64,000 nucleotides of DNA from Apostichopus japonicus (GCF_037975245.1 NC_092569.1:37074168-37138167), one strand, 5' to 3'. Shown: positions 22,590 through 34,175, numbered from the stretch's first letter. Made by a program: numbers and translations. The notes: generated from the sequence alone by a model not told the origin.

Positions 22590-24175
22590 GTCACCTATCA
22601 CTACAAAGTATACCCCTCACACCATATCCTACACACTTGAGTCTGCTGTGTTAACTCTATGAGGTACACCCCTCTAACTCCTCACCCAATTCCCTTGAGT
22701 CATCTGTGTAATCTAACACTGTAATTACTGTAGCACACCCCTCTAATACCTCAACCAATTCCCTTGGGTCAGCTGTGTTACCTAACACTCTATGAGGTAC
22801 ACCCCTCTAACACATCACCCAATTCCCTAGAGTCATCTGTGTTACCTAACACACTGTACCTACTGTAGCACACCCCTATAATACCTCAACCAATTCCCTT
22901 GGGTCAGCTGTGTTACCTAACACTCTATGAGGTACACCCCTCTAACACATCACCCAATTCCCTAGAGTCATCTGTGTAATCTAACACTGTACCTACTGTA
23001 GCACACCCCTCTAATACCTCAACCAATTCCCTTGAGTCTGCTGTGTTACCTAACACTGTACCAAGGACACTGTTACCTAACACTGTACCAAGGACACCCC
23101 TCTAACACTGTACCAAGCACACCCCTCTCACACCTCACCCAATTCCCTTGAGTCTGCTGTGTTACCTAACGCTGTACTAAGCACACCCCTCTCACGCCTC
23201 ACCCAATTCCCTTGAGTCAGCTGTGTTACCTAACACTGTACTTAAGCACACCCCTCTCACACCTCACCCAATTCCCTTGAGTCTGCTGTGTTACCTAACA
23301 CTGTACTTAAGCACACCCCTCTCACACCTCACCCAATTCCCTTGAGTCAGCTGTGTTACCTAACACTGTACTTAAGCACACTCCTCTCACACCTCACCCA
23401 ATTCCCTTGAGTCTGCTGTGTTACCTAACACTGTACTTAAGCACACCCCTCTCACACCTCACCCAATTCCCTTGAGTCAGCTGTGTTACCTAACACTGTA
23501 CTTAAGCACACCCCTCTCACACCTCACCCAATTCCCTTGAGTCTGCTGTGTTACCTAACACTGTACCAAGCACACCCCTCTCACACCTCACCCAATTCCC
23601 TTGAGTCAGCTGTGTTACCTAACACTGTACTTAAGCACACTCCTCTCACGCCTCACCCAATTCCCTTGAGTCTGCTGTGTTACCTAACACTGTACTTAAG
23701 CACACTCCTCTCACGCCTCACCCAATTCCCTTGAGTCTGCTGTGTTACCTAACACTGTACTTAAGCACACCCCTCTCACGCCTCACCCAATTCCCTTGAG
23801 TCAGCTGTGTTACCTAACACTGTACTTAAGCACACTCCTCTCACGCCTCACCCAATTCCCTTGAGTCAGCTGTGTTACCTAACACTGTACTTAAGCACAC
23901 TCCTCTCACGCCTCACCCAATTCCCTTGAGTCTGCTGTGTTACCTAACACTGTACCAAGGACATCCCTCTAACACTGTACTTAAGCACACCCCTCTCACG
24001 CCTCACCCAATTTCCTTGAGTCAGCTGTGTTACCTAACACTGTACTTAAGCACACCCCTCTCACACCTCACCCAATTCCCTTGAGTCTGCTGTGTTACCT
24101 AACACTGTACTTAAGCACACCCCTCTCACGCCTCACCCAATTCCCTTGAGTCAGCTGTGTTACCTTACACAATAA
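22590..24175. repeat. 65-bp minisatellite with irregular left half
   Basis: At least 20 copies of a unit of about 65 bp reading CACACCTCACCCAATTCCCT + TGAGTC(A/T)GCTGTGTTACC + TAACACTGTACTTAAGCACA + CCCCTCT. To the left of about 23040 the units are mixed (TACCAAGGACA, GTAGCACACCCCTATAATAC) and longer, with about 120-bp higher-order spacing. AGTCAGC and AGTCTGC versions partly alternate. Intronic. Confidence 0.95.
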
Positions 24176-24228
24176 ATGTTCACAGAATAAATAATTTTAT
24201 ATTCTCTGCTCAGCACAAGTAATGTTAA

Positions 24229-24877
24229 AGTCTCAATATGTGTTTGCCAAATTTTAACTTCTACCTTTCCAGCTTACTGCCCTTAAAGCTCAGTGAAAAT
24301 AACACCGTTCTATGCAATTTTCATATTAATGATCATTTTTTATTGAGTTATCTGTTGTTAGACATTTTGAGCTGAATTAAATTCACCAGATTTTTTAACG
24401 AGTCCGTAGATTCTACAAACTTCAATCAAAATTTGCAAGCCCCGCCCAACAGATCGTTCGCCGATCAAATCTCTCTGTTTTGTCTACGACCATTAGCCTG
24501 TGTTACGTCCATATTTGAATAGTATCTTTCTTTCGGTCTTACCGATGTAGCTTGCGAAATTGTGTCATTACCTTCCATTGCAAGGAATAAACAGGTGTTT
24601 TGAGATGTTTCCTCCGTGAAATTGGGTAAAAAAAGTGGACGACACAAGTATATGTAGTTTACATTTGTGTAATGTACATGCTGATATGGGCGGTCGCAGT
24701 GATTTTACAGTAAATCGTTTGCGCCATAAGGGCAACAGCAAATAAATTTCTTTCTTTCGATTGCAACAGCTTTTCTACATTAAACCCACCTGGTCAAAGT
24801 GCATTTAGAATAAGAAACATTTAATCTGCTTCAGAAGTTTGTTTTCCAAAATTCATCAGCAAACACGTATTGAGACT
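24229..24877. mobile_element. Short TTAA-target element (MITE), 649 bp
   Basis: Left end AGTCTCAATATGTGTTTGC and right end read inward AGTCTCAATACGTGTTTGC are flanked by TTAA at 24225-24228 and 24878-24881. TTAA targets point to Kolobok or piggyBac mobilisation. A 60-codon minus-strand frame (24465-24647) followed by a donor-like CATCGGTAAGA lies inside but has no family resemblance. Sits in the intron between exons 4 and 5. Confidence 0.65.
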
Positions 24878-25092
24878 TTAAACAAAACTGCTTCAATGAT
24901 AATATCTCATTTACAGTCTATTCCAATTGTTCTTTCTGCCAGCTTAAATACATAGCATTAATCTCAGGACACAACTGCCAAATGTTAGCCATGTGCTTGA
25001 AGCACAATACATATTGTGAGTTACCCTTACCAGTAACACAAATGTGACATATATACTGTACTTAACAGTTATCATAGGGCAAGACACTCACC

Positions 25093-25121
25093 TCCCAATA
25101 CTTTGATTTGTTTCTTGAACC
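25093..25121 (-). CDS. Exon 4 (29-nt micro-exon) of GAF-domain phosphodiesterase-like gene
   Basis: A 29-nt exon between acceptor TTTATTTTATACATTAG and perfect donor GTGAGTGTCT. Two bases complete the codon left open by exon 3 (G|GT, glycine), then SRNKSKYWE is read, ending in phase 0 where exon 5 begins with DRRKL. No other frame of this small exon keeps both neighbours open. Such short exons are hard to prove; the support is the pair of strong splice sites and the exact phase fit on both sides. Confidence 0.5.
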
Positions 25122-25933
25122 TAATGTATAAAATAAAAATAAAGACAGTAGAAATTTGTCAATACTTATGCTTCAATAATAACAATTGTTGTAACCTGTA
25201 ATCCAGACAATAGTATATACTGAATACTAACAAAGATATAACATTAATTGTCCCTGACACTATTGGGAAAGCTCAAAGTCTAATGCTGTAATGGTTATCA
25301 GAGTCTATTAATATAAACAAAGAGTTCCGTCACACAACTCAAGGTAAATTACAGTTAACAATCCAAGAAAATGCCACAGATTTGAAGGTTAAATAATCTA
25401 TTCTTAAACTGTCATTACTTTTAAAGCCAATCAGCTCAGCCAATCAGCTCAAGGTTTGAAGACATAAATGGAGGTCAAGGATATACGAAGGCAATAAATT
25501 AAGCTACTACATTTGATGCAAAACTCAAAGATAGTTATCAAATTTCATTTTACCCACTGTGGTTTAGATTCAGGAAGAAAGATAGTAACTTTAGCCTGTC
25601 ATTATCCATGTTACATGCTTCAATACTCTCACAATTTCACAAAGTTTCTGTTAACTAACAGAGACAATTTGCTAACCATGCAATCCAACTGAAAGATGAA
25701 AATGCTAATCAACAAAATGTCAATCTTTGCAAATTATGTGATGGCACGTCAAATTTTCATTTAATGAATAACTTTAACAATTATTTTAAATATGAAGATT
25801 GCATTACTGTAAAGACAAGTAGCTAATAAATGAATGAAGGTAGATTAATCTAAGCAGTTTCAAACCATTGCTGTAAGGACAGGTTGCTATAAATGTATGA
25901 ATGAAGGAAAAGATTAATAAAATATTTTCAAAC

Positions 25934-26155
25934 CATTTGTCTCTGGGGTAATTTGAGTAGGTGACCTGGCATTTATTGAGGGCACCCTTTGGATTTGCTT
26001 GGGAGATCGCACTGGTAGTCTATTGGTTTTTTGAATTCGTAAACAATTCAACCACTTTTCCACTTGATCCTCATTGACATGATGAAGAACGTAGTCCTCC
26101 AAGAAGGCTGGGTTCAACTCAAGAAAGTTTCTGATTTGCTCCTGCATAAAATGAT
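25934..26155 (-). CDS. Exon 3 of GAF-domain phosphodiesterase-like gene
   Basis: A 222-nt exon, phase 1 at both ends, with acceptor TTTTATTTCAATGTAG and a weak donor (AATG|GTTTGA). It encodes HFMQEQIRNFLELNPAFLED, YVLHHVNEDQVEKWLNC, then a basic linker with RSPKQIQ and ARSPTQI. The FL..NP.FLE.YV...V....VEKWL pattern matches the conserved N-terminal helix pair of PDE10A and PDE11A (in human PDE11A, FL..HP..FEDY...VEKWL). In those enzymes it precedes the GAF domains, as here. The other acceptor, GCAG at 26142, would break the phase with exon 2. The intron upstream begins with a 47-bp minisatellite only 60 bp away. Confidence 0.65.
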
Positions 26156-26214
26156 CTACATTGAAATAAAATTGAACAAAACATATAAAGAAGCGGACAA
26201 TCCAGGAAGATGCA

Positions 26215-26685
26215 CATCTCATCGCTAGCAAAACCACACTATAAATAAACATTTGATTTTAGATCTCATCGCTAGCAAAACCACACTATAAATAAACATT
26301 TGATTTTAGATCTCATCCGTAGCAAAACCACACTATAAATAAACATTTGATTTTAGATCTCATCCCTAGCAAAACCACACTATAAATAAACATTTGATTT
26401 TAGATCTCATCGCTAGCAAAACCACACTATAAATAAACATTTGATTTTAGATCTCATCCCTAGCAAAACCACACTATAAATAAACATTTGATTTTAGATC
26501 TCATCGCTAGCAAAACCACACTATAAATAAACATTTGATTTTAGATCTCATCCCTAGCAAAACCACACTATAAATAAACATTTGATTTTAGATCTCATCC
26601 CTAGCAAAACCACACTATAAATAAACATTTGATTTTAGATCTCATCGCTAGCAAAACCACACTATAAATAAACATTTGATTTTAG
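26215..26685. repeat. 47-bp minisatellite beside exon 3
   Basis: Ten copies of ATCTCATCGCTAGCAAAACC + ACACTATAAATAAACATTTG + ATTTTAG, differing mainly at CGC/CCC/CCG. Read in the sense of the gene, each unit contains TGTGGTTTTGCTAG, an acceptor-like word. Ten candidate acceptors thus lie just upstream of exon 3. Confidence 0.95.
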
Positions 26686-26689
26686 ACCA

Positions 26690-27310
26690 TGTGATCTTTT
26701 ACTCAGTTACTATGGCAACTACATACTTTGATAGGTGCTTTACAATCTCATTTATCTGTGAAGGTTCCATGTCAAATCCAATGTATTTCCATGTAGCAAA
26801 CAAAAATGAATTTTCACTTAATTTGACCTCTGACCAGTGGTTCCAGGTTCTGCTAGACAAGTTCCAACCATGGGGCACCTTCCCAAAACGTTTAAAGAAA
26901 TTTGGCACAGACATTTAGGATGGGTTTCTAATACAGAATTGTGCTAATGATATACATCTGAGCTATAACAACATGACCTTTGACCTTGGTTCCCAAGGCA
27001 ACCATGCATTTGATAGTACTTGACATTTCCATTATACCTGTGATGATTCACATCAATTCAATATTTTCTAGTTATAACTAAAAACAAATTAATTTTCAAT
27101 AAATTTTACCTTTGACCTCTGGTTCTGGGGGCCTGCAAGACACAAGGGTTCACCCTGAGGTGCCTTCCCACCAAGTTGGAAGAAAATCAGCAGAGCTGTT
27201 TAGAAGTTTTTGACTATTGACCTGGGTTTCCATGGCAACCACATATTTTGATAGTACTTGACATTCTACATATACAAAATTCAATGTTTCCCCTTGGAGT
27301 GTTTGACACA
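26690..27310. repeat. Dispersed repeat with doubled ~290-bp module
   Basis: Two diverged halves share TATGGCAACTACATA / CATGGCAACCACATA, TTGACCTCTG(A/G)..GGTTC, CTTCCCA and TTGATAGTACTTGACATT. TGACCTTTGACCT is present, a word found in abundant repeats of marine invertebrates; it is also a direct-repeat nuclear-receptor half-site pair. No transposase or RT words. Class not assigned. Confidence 0.5.
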
Positions 27311-27654
27311 AACTTGGACACACACGCATACACCCCAATTGTTGCTATTGGTCACTTCCTTAACAGTTAAGAAGCTGTGATTGTTATAAATTCTCACATG
27401 AGCCAAAAACAGCAATTTGCACAACATTTCTGCTTAAAACATGTGCAAGTTACTCATGAGTATAAAAGTATAAACAGAGGAGTGGGCACAGCCAGTGGGC
27501 ATGAAAATACTTATATAATATTAATGTAACTTCTGGGTACGGCAATTTAGGGATAGACAGAATTGGCCTAAAGAGACACAATCTGAAACTACATAGAAAA
27601 GCAAAAAAGCTTTTATATCTTGGCAAAAGGCAGTTTTAAAAGAAATACAAATAG

Positions 27655-28080
27655 GGATATAACAGTCCACAGTGGTTGAAAAAGAGATATGACATTCCAC
27701 TGATTGTTAGAGGATATGGCAGTCAGCAGTTGTGCAAGGGGAGATGGCAGTCCACAAAGATGTTAGGGGATATGGCAGTCCGCAGAGATTTTAGGGAATA
27801 TGGCAGTCCAGTGATTTTCAGAGGATATGGCAGTCCAGTGATTCCTAGGCTTTATGGCAGTCCAGAATGATTCCTAGGGGATATGGCAGTCCAGTGATTT
27901 TCAGAGGATATGGCAGCCCAGTGATTCCTAGGGGTTATGGCAGTCCAGAAGATTCCTAGGGGATATGACAGTCCAGAGTGATTGCTAGAGGATATGACAG
28001 TCCACAATGATTGCTAGAATATATGGCAGTTCAGTGATTGCTAGGGCATATAACAGTCCAGTGATTGCTAGATTATATGG
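27655..28080. repeat. 27-32-bp minisatellite, left part (split by hAT-like element)
   Basis: About 14 irregular copies of GATATGGCAGTCCAGTGATT + GCTAGGG, drifting in length. It resumes after the inserted element at 30161. Confidence 0.85.
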
Positions 28081-30160
28081 CAGGCCTCAAATTTCCCGGC
28101 GGCCACGACGGCCATGGCCGACGGTGCCCTTCCAACTGGCCTTGGTGCCTTTGGGAAATCTGACGTTTTTACAGCCAAAATGGCCTGCCCATTTTCTCCG
28201 ATGGCCGCCGTGCCCTTTTTGAGATCAAACTTATATTTATGTCAGCGATAACAGCATTGTTACGAATGCAAAATCTTCAAATTGCTTGTGTCCCCGGGAC
28301 GCAAACTTTTTTTTTGAGAAACAAACCCAAAGTTCACCTAGACAACTAGGTCAACGGAAAACATAATTAAACACATTTTTGAATGAACATCTTTCATTAT
28401 TTCTTTCAAGAAAACCACAACTTCTTCTGACAAGAACCAAAATTCCTCCCAATCCTACAGATACTAGAATTCGTTTGAAAATAAATATACAGTATCATAA
28501 CAATCAACCGCAAGGCACAGGGTTTACAACACTCCATTACAGAGATTTTCATGCTAAAAATAGACAATGATGCTTTTCCAAAATTCCCGTGATTTGATTG
28601 GCTAATAGTCCCTATCCATTGTCTGAAAACGATTTTGCACCTGTACTGCTCAATAAACACAAAGTTGTTTAACAATAATAACTTGCAACGTTACTTTTCC
28701 CTGTGTAGAGATAACAAAGTTTGTTGTATAGGCTATTATATGTGTGCACTCAAATATCATAACGTTAGGCCTTGCCGCATACCGTCCTAGTAACTTTTTG
28801 ACAACAATAACTCCTGGTACGAAGATGCACTTGAATTGTTTCTGAGACTATCACGTAATATTTTAATCATTGTTTTGATCAGAAAATGTTATGAGTTGGG
28901 ACAATCTATGAATTTTGTGGGAAGCTAACATCTCTGAACCTGAAAAGGATATTACATCTCACAGTATGTTTCTTCTCTCTGCATTGATAGTTGGTAATGT
29001 AAAATGTGCATTCCTACCACAGTAGTTTTAGTTGCAAATTTTTTCGGGGTCCAATTGCCCACGTGCTTCAGTTATTTTTTTTGGTGCAACGTTCGTGTGT
29101 AGACTACTGTGAATCGTCAAAAGTAGACATTGAAGTTTGATTTTTTAATCCACATTGCGTAAAAAGCTATTCACATAGGCCTACTGTAATTTTCGTGGAG
29201 ATGATTGTTTGCAAAGAGCCTAGCCCAGGATAAATGTTGGATCAGGTTTTGAGGATTTGCGCATGTGTAGTTGAAAATGAAGTTCGAACAGGTTTATGTA
29301 CAAGCAATAGTACAGTGAACTGTGTGGAATTTAGCCAGAGATATGCACATTGTAGGTACAGGGATTTTCGAAGAGTTGGTTGTTGGAATCGCTGCAAGGT
29401 CAAAGCATGGAGCTAGTACTAGAGTGTTGGCGAGTAGGGAAGTACAAGGGCGGACGAAGAGGAGGGGGTGGGGGGAAAATTGGTTGAAACGGCAGGGTGG
29501 GCGAAAGAAGTGGTGGGCAGGGTCGCCCCTGTCAAACAGCGAAGCTTAGGCACTGAGCCATCTGCCCTATCTATTGTGTATACTATTCACTAAGTACAGG
29601 CAGTAACACGATCACATCTTTTACAACTAAACTAGTAAAAGTAGTTCATACAATAAACTCAATTGGTGTTCGATCGGGCGCAAGCTATTTTAACGTGATG
29701 CAAACTTTTTGGGGGGCTTGCGTCCCTGAGACACAAACTTTTTTCTCTAGAAACATTATTGGCTAAATGGCACACGGCAGCAGCTGGAACAGGGGGTGTT
29801 TGTGTGTAAATAAAATTTCCCCACGAAAAAAAAAGAACGGGAAAACAATTTTAAAAGAACTTACTGTTGTTATAGAACTTTACATTTTCAGCATTAACCC
29901 TTTAAGCCTAACCACCCCTATAAACAACCCATCAAACTCAAAAAGGCGTTTTGGTTGAATATTATTCTGTTCAATTAGTGTTGGGACCTGGACCTGAAGA
30001 GAAATTGTTTCATGATGTTAATTCTTTATGGCCTTGTTGCCCTTCGTTAAGATGCAAGTTGGCCTTGGTGCCTTACCTCATGGCCTTGGTACCCTTTAAA
30101 ATTTTGCCCAATTCAAGGCCAAAGTGGCCTTGCCCTAAAAATTGTGAAATTTGAGGCCTG
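28081..30160. mobile_element. hAT-like non-autonomous element, 2.08 kb
   Basis: The outer 15 bases are perfect inverted repeats, CAGGCCTCAAATTTC, with GGCC-rich subterminal text on both sides (GGCCTTGGTGCC in both). ATATGG borders both ends, and 8 bases can be aligned with one mismatch; the flanks are a tandem array, so this is only suggestive. CAGGCC ends resemble the hAT element at 18435. No transposase frame. The left two-thirds contains a repeat shared with 33275-34175. Confidence 0.6.
28255..29120 (+). repeat. Dispersed repeat family C, copy inside the hAT-like element
   Basis: About 870 bp homologous to 33275-34175 in the same orientation. Shared words include GCAAAATCTTCAAA, CAACTAGGTCAACGGAAAAC, CTTCTGACAAGAACCAAAA and TTTGATTGGCTAATAGTCC. 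The two copies look about 85-90% alike by eye. No protein is recognisable. Confidence 0.75.
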
Positions 30161-30437
30161 ATATGGCAGTTCAGTGATTGCTAAAGGATATGACAGTCCA
30201 CAATGATTCCTAGGGGATATGGCATTCCAGTGATTGCTAGGGGATATGGCATTCCATATTGGATCCTAGGGATATAACCGTCCAAAGTGGTTGCTAGGGG
30301 ATATGGCATTCCAGAGTGATTGCTAGGGGATATGGCATTCCATATTGGATCCTAGGGATATAACCGTCCAAAGTGGTTGCTAGGGTATATGGCAGTCCAA
30401 AGTGGTTGTTACGGAATATGGCAGTCCAAAATGAATA
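30161..30437. repeat. 27-32-bp minisatellite, right part
   Basis: Continuation of the GATATGGCAGTCC array, now mixed with GGATATAACCGTCCAAAGTG units. An 84-bp block (GGCATTCCATATTGGATCCT...) is duplicated. Confidence 0.85.
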
Positions 30438-30583
30438 GAAAGTTCCCTCAAGGATTGTCTTCTTTTCATCTATGCAATGGCTTAATGCAGCATCATGAGA
30501 TGTGATATCCCCAGACTTAAATAGAGAATTCCAGATTAAACAATTGTAATCTCCATTACTTCCCTACAGTAACTCTTACTGAC

Positions 30584-30679
30584 CTGACATGAAAGTTTCT
30601 GATGAATCTGGAAACACATGACCACTTGAGAGTGGTTTCCCTACTCGCGACAATCCATTATTTGTTGGTGGAGTTTGAC
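30584..30679 (-). CDS. Exon 2 of GAF-domain phosphodiesterase-like gene
   Basis: A 96-nt exon, phase 1 on both sides, with a strong acceptor (TTTACCTTTTTCCCTGCAG) and donor TCAG|GTCAGTAAG. It reads QTPPTNNGLSRVGKPLSSGH then VFPDSSETFMS; the other two frames have stops. It is Ser/Pro-rich without a fold, like the variable N-terminus of PDE10/11-type enzymes. It fits between exon 1 (ends ..ITG, phase 1) and exon 3 (opens D-HFMQEQ). A TTAA-target transposon (30709-32463) begins 29 bp upstream of the acceptor, so the branch point must lie inside or beside the inserted DNA. Confidence 0.5.
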
Positions 30680-30708
30680 CTGCAGGGAAAAAGGTAAATA
30701 CATTTTAA

Positions 30709-32463
30709 AGATGAATGATAGTGATTTTTCACCATCGACGAAAAAATACGATTTTATTCAAGAGTATTCTAGTTGGTTTCCATTTTACACATGTGAAAAT
30801 TCAAGTCAATCCGATGTTGGGAAAGGCTTAAAAAAAATTCCTAAACTCGTTGATTTTTTAAACAAAAATTGGGCTTTTCGCGAAAAGCGATATGATGATC
30901 ACGTGATCTACAGTGACATGTGACGTCATTATGATGATAACAACGTGAGTGTACTTCAGCAGTGTGCACTTAGTGTGTAAGTTTAGTTGCAACCTACTCT
31001 ATATTGGACTCGACAAACAACGTAAACCACTAGCAAAATCCAAGAAATTGCGTTGTAGGGGGATGCAACAGAACGAATGTGGACTCTACAATAAGTTTTT
31101 TTCAATTTTCCAAGCGGAAAAAGTAGTGAGAGATATCGGAAACTCTGGATACGATTTGTGAGGAGAACCAGGAAAGACTTCATCGCACCAGGAGTTTCTC
31201 ATGGCAAGAATGTGAAAGTTTGTTCTGCCCACTTCAGAGAAGATGATTCTCGGGCCCAATTGAAATTTGCGTGTGGCAAGGTCACTAAAGTAATAAAAGT
31301 TTGAAAGATTGATGCTTTTATGCCGCATTATTTATATCTATCCCGATAAATGCAACAGTAAGTGTTGGAACTGGAAGACATGTCAGACGTGAACAACCTA
31401 ATGACTATGTGAGGAAAGAATCCACGTGCAAATTTCAATTGGGGCATGGACGTCGATTAGGCAGAGTTTTTTGGGGCAGAGATGTGTTCATACCCTCCAA
31501 ACCACTTTAAATGTAATACGAATAGGAAATGTGTGAGCGAAACAAAACATCGTGTAAGTATTACTTACGGTAGCGCACACTGTCACCTATGTTTGCACAG
31601 TGTGAAAGTACCGTTTGCGGACCTACGTGAAGTTGAGCTAGAATACGATTCCTCCTGAAGCCCAAACCACGAGGCATGCATGTGAATAAACGCAATAGGC
31701 ATTGCATGTAGTGAGAAAATTGTTCGAGCTAGACTAACAACTCGATTGAGTTCAAATGCGGTTGTATTTCAAGCTAAATGAAACCTTTCTGTTGGATTTA
31801 ATGACGCACGGAACAAGGAACGTTTATGTTTTACAGTAGGCCTAGTGCATACAAGCGAATCTACTTTGTTTAGAACTTTGGATTTTCTTTCGGATGTTAT
31901 ACTGATCTACGTTTGAGACTATCATCACTATTGTTATTGTGCCAGTTTGACTGGTAAGTGAGCACATTCATACATCACTCTGTATAAAACCCGCCAAAAA
32001 CGTGATCTTGAGATTTACGTTACTTTGGGTCAGCTTGCGAGTTACCTCTTCAGATATTGGGAAATCGTTGCGAAATCGCCGCAAATTTCGTAAAAAAAAA
32101 CTTGTAAACACGTGGTGAAGAAATCAAGAAACACTATGATATTCATTATCTATTTATGTCTTGAACATTACGTCGGAAAATAACAGTTATGCTGACACGA
32201 AATGCACGCACAGCTCAGTACTGAACAGTTCACAACAGAAAAGATCATCACAGTGACGTCATTCACTGACCTGAGGGCTGTTCAAGGTCGTTGCAGTGTT
32301 TGAAAATTCCTAAATTACGGAGGCGAAAAAACGATGTTTTAATTCCCTTTTTTATAACTTTCTGGTGTGCTATTTGGAAAATTAAAAAAATATGTTGCTT
32401 GGTAACATATAAACTACATTATATATGAAAATGAGATTTTTTTTCTGTCACTATCGTTCTACT
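30709..32463 (+). mobile_element. TTAA-target DNA transposon with THAP remnant, second element (Kolobok-like)
   Basis: Left end AGATGAATGATAGTGA and right end read inward AGTAGAACGATAGTGA match at 12 of 16 positions. TTAA flanks both (30705-30708 and 32464-32467). A frameshifted THAP domain lies inside on the plus strand. With the element at 1760-3382 this gives two members with the same architecture but different terminal sequences, i.e. different families. No catalytic domain is seen. It sits in intron 1, directly upstream of the exon 2 acceptor. Confidence 0.6.
31040..31304 (+). pseudogene. Frameshifted THAP zinc-finger domain
   Basis: The first frame gives CVVGGCNRTN...ISFFQFSKRKK and then meets TAG TGA. 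After a one-base shift the protein resumes with RYRKLWIRFVRRTRKDF, IAPGVSHG and VKVCSAHFREDD, stopping at TGA 31302-31304. C-x4-C, the FxxF segment, the tryptophan, the proline and the closing C-x2-H of a THAP finger are all present across the shift. The shift makes it a pseudogene, or there is an intron too short to credit. It is closely similar to 2838-3083 in the TRKDF.APGVSH part. Confidence 0.65.
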
Positions 32464-32504
32464 TTAAATTAATTATGTAAAAACATGTTAAGCAAATATA
32501 GTTC

Positions 32505-33275
32505 TGTAATGAATGGTATGGTTGCCAGATCTATACTGACACAGAGCTCTGTAATCAATGGTATGGTTGCCAGATCTATACAGACACAGCTATAATGAAT
32601 GGTATAGATCTGGCAACCATACCATTGATTACAGCTGTGTCAGTATAGATCTGGCAACCATACCATTGATTACAGAGCTCTGTGTCAGTATAGATCTGGC
32701 AACCATACCATTGATTACAGAGCTCTGTGTCAGTATAGATCTGGCAACCATACCATTGATTACAGCTGTGTCTGTATAGATCTGGCAACCATACCATTGA
32801 TTACAGCTGTGTCAGTATAGATCTGGCAACCATACCATTGATTACAGCTGTGTCTGTATAGATCTGGCAACCATACCATTGATTACTGAGCTCTGTGTCA
32901 GTATAGATCTGGCAACCATACCATTGATTACAGAGCTCTATGTCAGTATAGATCTGGCAACCATACCATTGATTACAGCTGTGTCTGTATAGATCTGGCA
33001 ACCATACCATTGATTACTGAGCTCTGTGTCAGTATAGATCTGGCAACCATACCATTGATTACAGAGCTCTATGTCAGTATAGATCTGGCAACCATACCAT
33101 TGATTACAGCTGTGTCTGTATAGATCTGGCAACCATACCATTGATTACTGAGCTCTGTGTCAGTATAGATCTGGCAACCATACCATTGATTACAGAGCTC
33201 TGTGTCAGTATAGATCTGGCAACCATACCATTCATTATAATGAATGGTATGGTTGCCAGATCTATACTGACATAG
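32505..33275. repeat. 42-47-bp array with inverted outer units
   Basis: About 14 units of GTCAGTATAGATCTGGCAAC + CATACCATTGATTACAG with AGCTCTGT or CTGT joints. The central units point one way; the two leftmost (32505-32580) and the rightmost (33238-33275) point the other way. Both outer edges carry TAATGAATGGTATGGTTGCC in the same orientation. The right inversion point is a perfect palindrome. Open frames here are by-products. Confidence 0.95.
33203..33272. repeat. Perfect 70-bp palindrome without spacer
   Basis: The 35-base left arm (33203-33237, starting TGTCAGTATAGATCTGGC) and right arm (33238-33272) are exact complements meeting at TTA|TAA. Such spacer-free palindromes can extrude cruciforms and are usually unstable. 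Confidence 0.95.
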
Positions 33276-34175
33276 CTTAGCATTGTAACGAACGCAGGAT
33301 TCTGCATCTGGGACATGTTTTGGCCAGAGACGCAAAATCTTCAAAGTGCTTGCGTCTGGTGGGCGCAAACTTTTTTTTTGAGGAACAAACCCCAATTACA
33401 CACTAACAACTAGGTCAACGGAAAACAGAACAAAACACATTTTTGAAAGAACATTTTCATTATTTCTTTTCAAAAAACCACTTCTTCTGACAAGAACCAA
33501 AAGTTCTCCTACCTTACAGATAATTGAATTTGTTTGAAAATAAATATATCATAACAAGCACCAAGAACCACAAAGTACAGGGTTAACAACACTCCATTAC
33601 CAAGATTTTCATGCTAAAAATAGACAATAATGCTTTTCCAAAATTCCTGTGATTTGATTGGCTAATAGTCCTTATCCATTGTCTGGAAACATTCTTGCAT
33701 CTGTAGTGCTCAAGGAAAATGGAGTTTGTTGTTTAACAACAATTACTTGCAACGTTACTTTCCCCTGTGTAGAGATTGTGAAGTTTGTGGTATAGGCTAT
33801 CATATGTGTGCACTCCAATATCATAACGTTAGGCCTTGCCGCATACCGTACGTATCTAACCATTTGACAACAATCACTTCTGGTATAAAGATGCACTTAA
33901 ATTGTTTCTGAGACTACCACATAATATTTGAATCATTGTTTTGATCATTGCTTTGATCAGAAATGTTAATGAGTTGAGACAATCTATGAAATTTGTGGGA
34001 AGCTAACATCTCTGATCCTGAACAGGATATTTCATCTCACAATACTGTATGTTTCTTCTCTCTGCATTATGAGTTTCTTACCATCAGTAGTTTCTGCTGC
34101 AAATTTATTTGCGTTTCAATCAACCATGTGCTTCATTAAATTTTATTTTGGTGCAACATTCGTGTGTAAACTAAT
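33275..34175 (+). repeat. Dispersed repeat family C, second copy
   Basis: Homologous to 28255-29120, here without the CAGGCCTC terminal repeats. It starts where the palindromic array ends and fades before the 70-bp array. TTTGGCCAGAGACGCAAAATC near 33320 is extra relative to the other copy. Confidence 0.75.

Noticed and set aside
24465-24647. 60-codon minus-strand frame with donor-like CATCGGTAAGA as a first exon
   Set aside because: It lies entirely inside a TTAA-flanked element and between exons 4 and 5 of another gene; no protein resemblance.
26690-27310. Nuclear-receptor response element (TGACCTTTGACCT)
   Set aside because: The word belongs to a dispersed repeat and there is no promoter nearby; a chance or repeat-borne motif is simpler.
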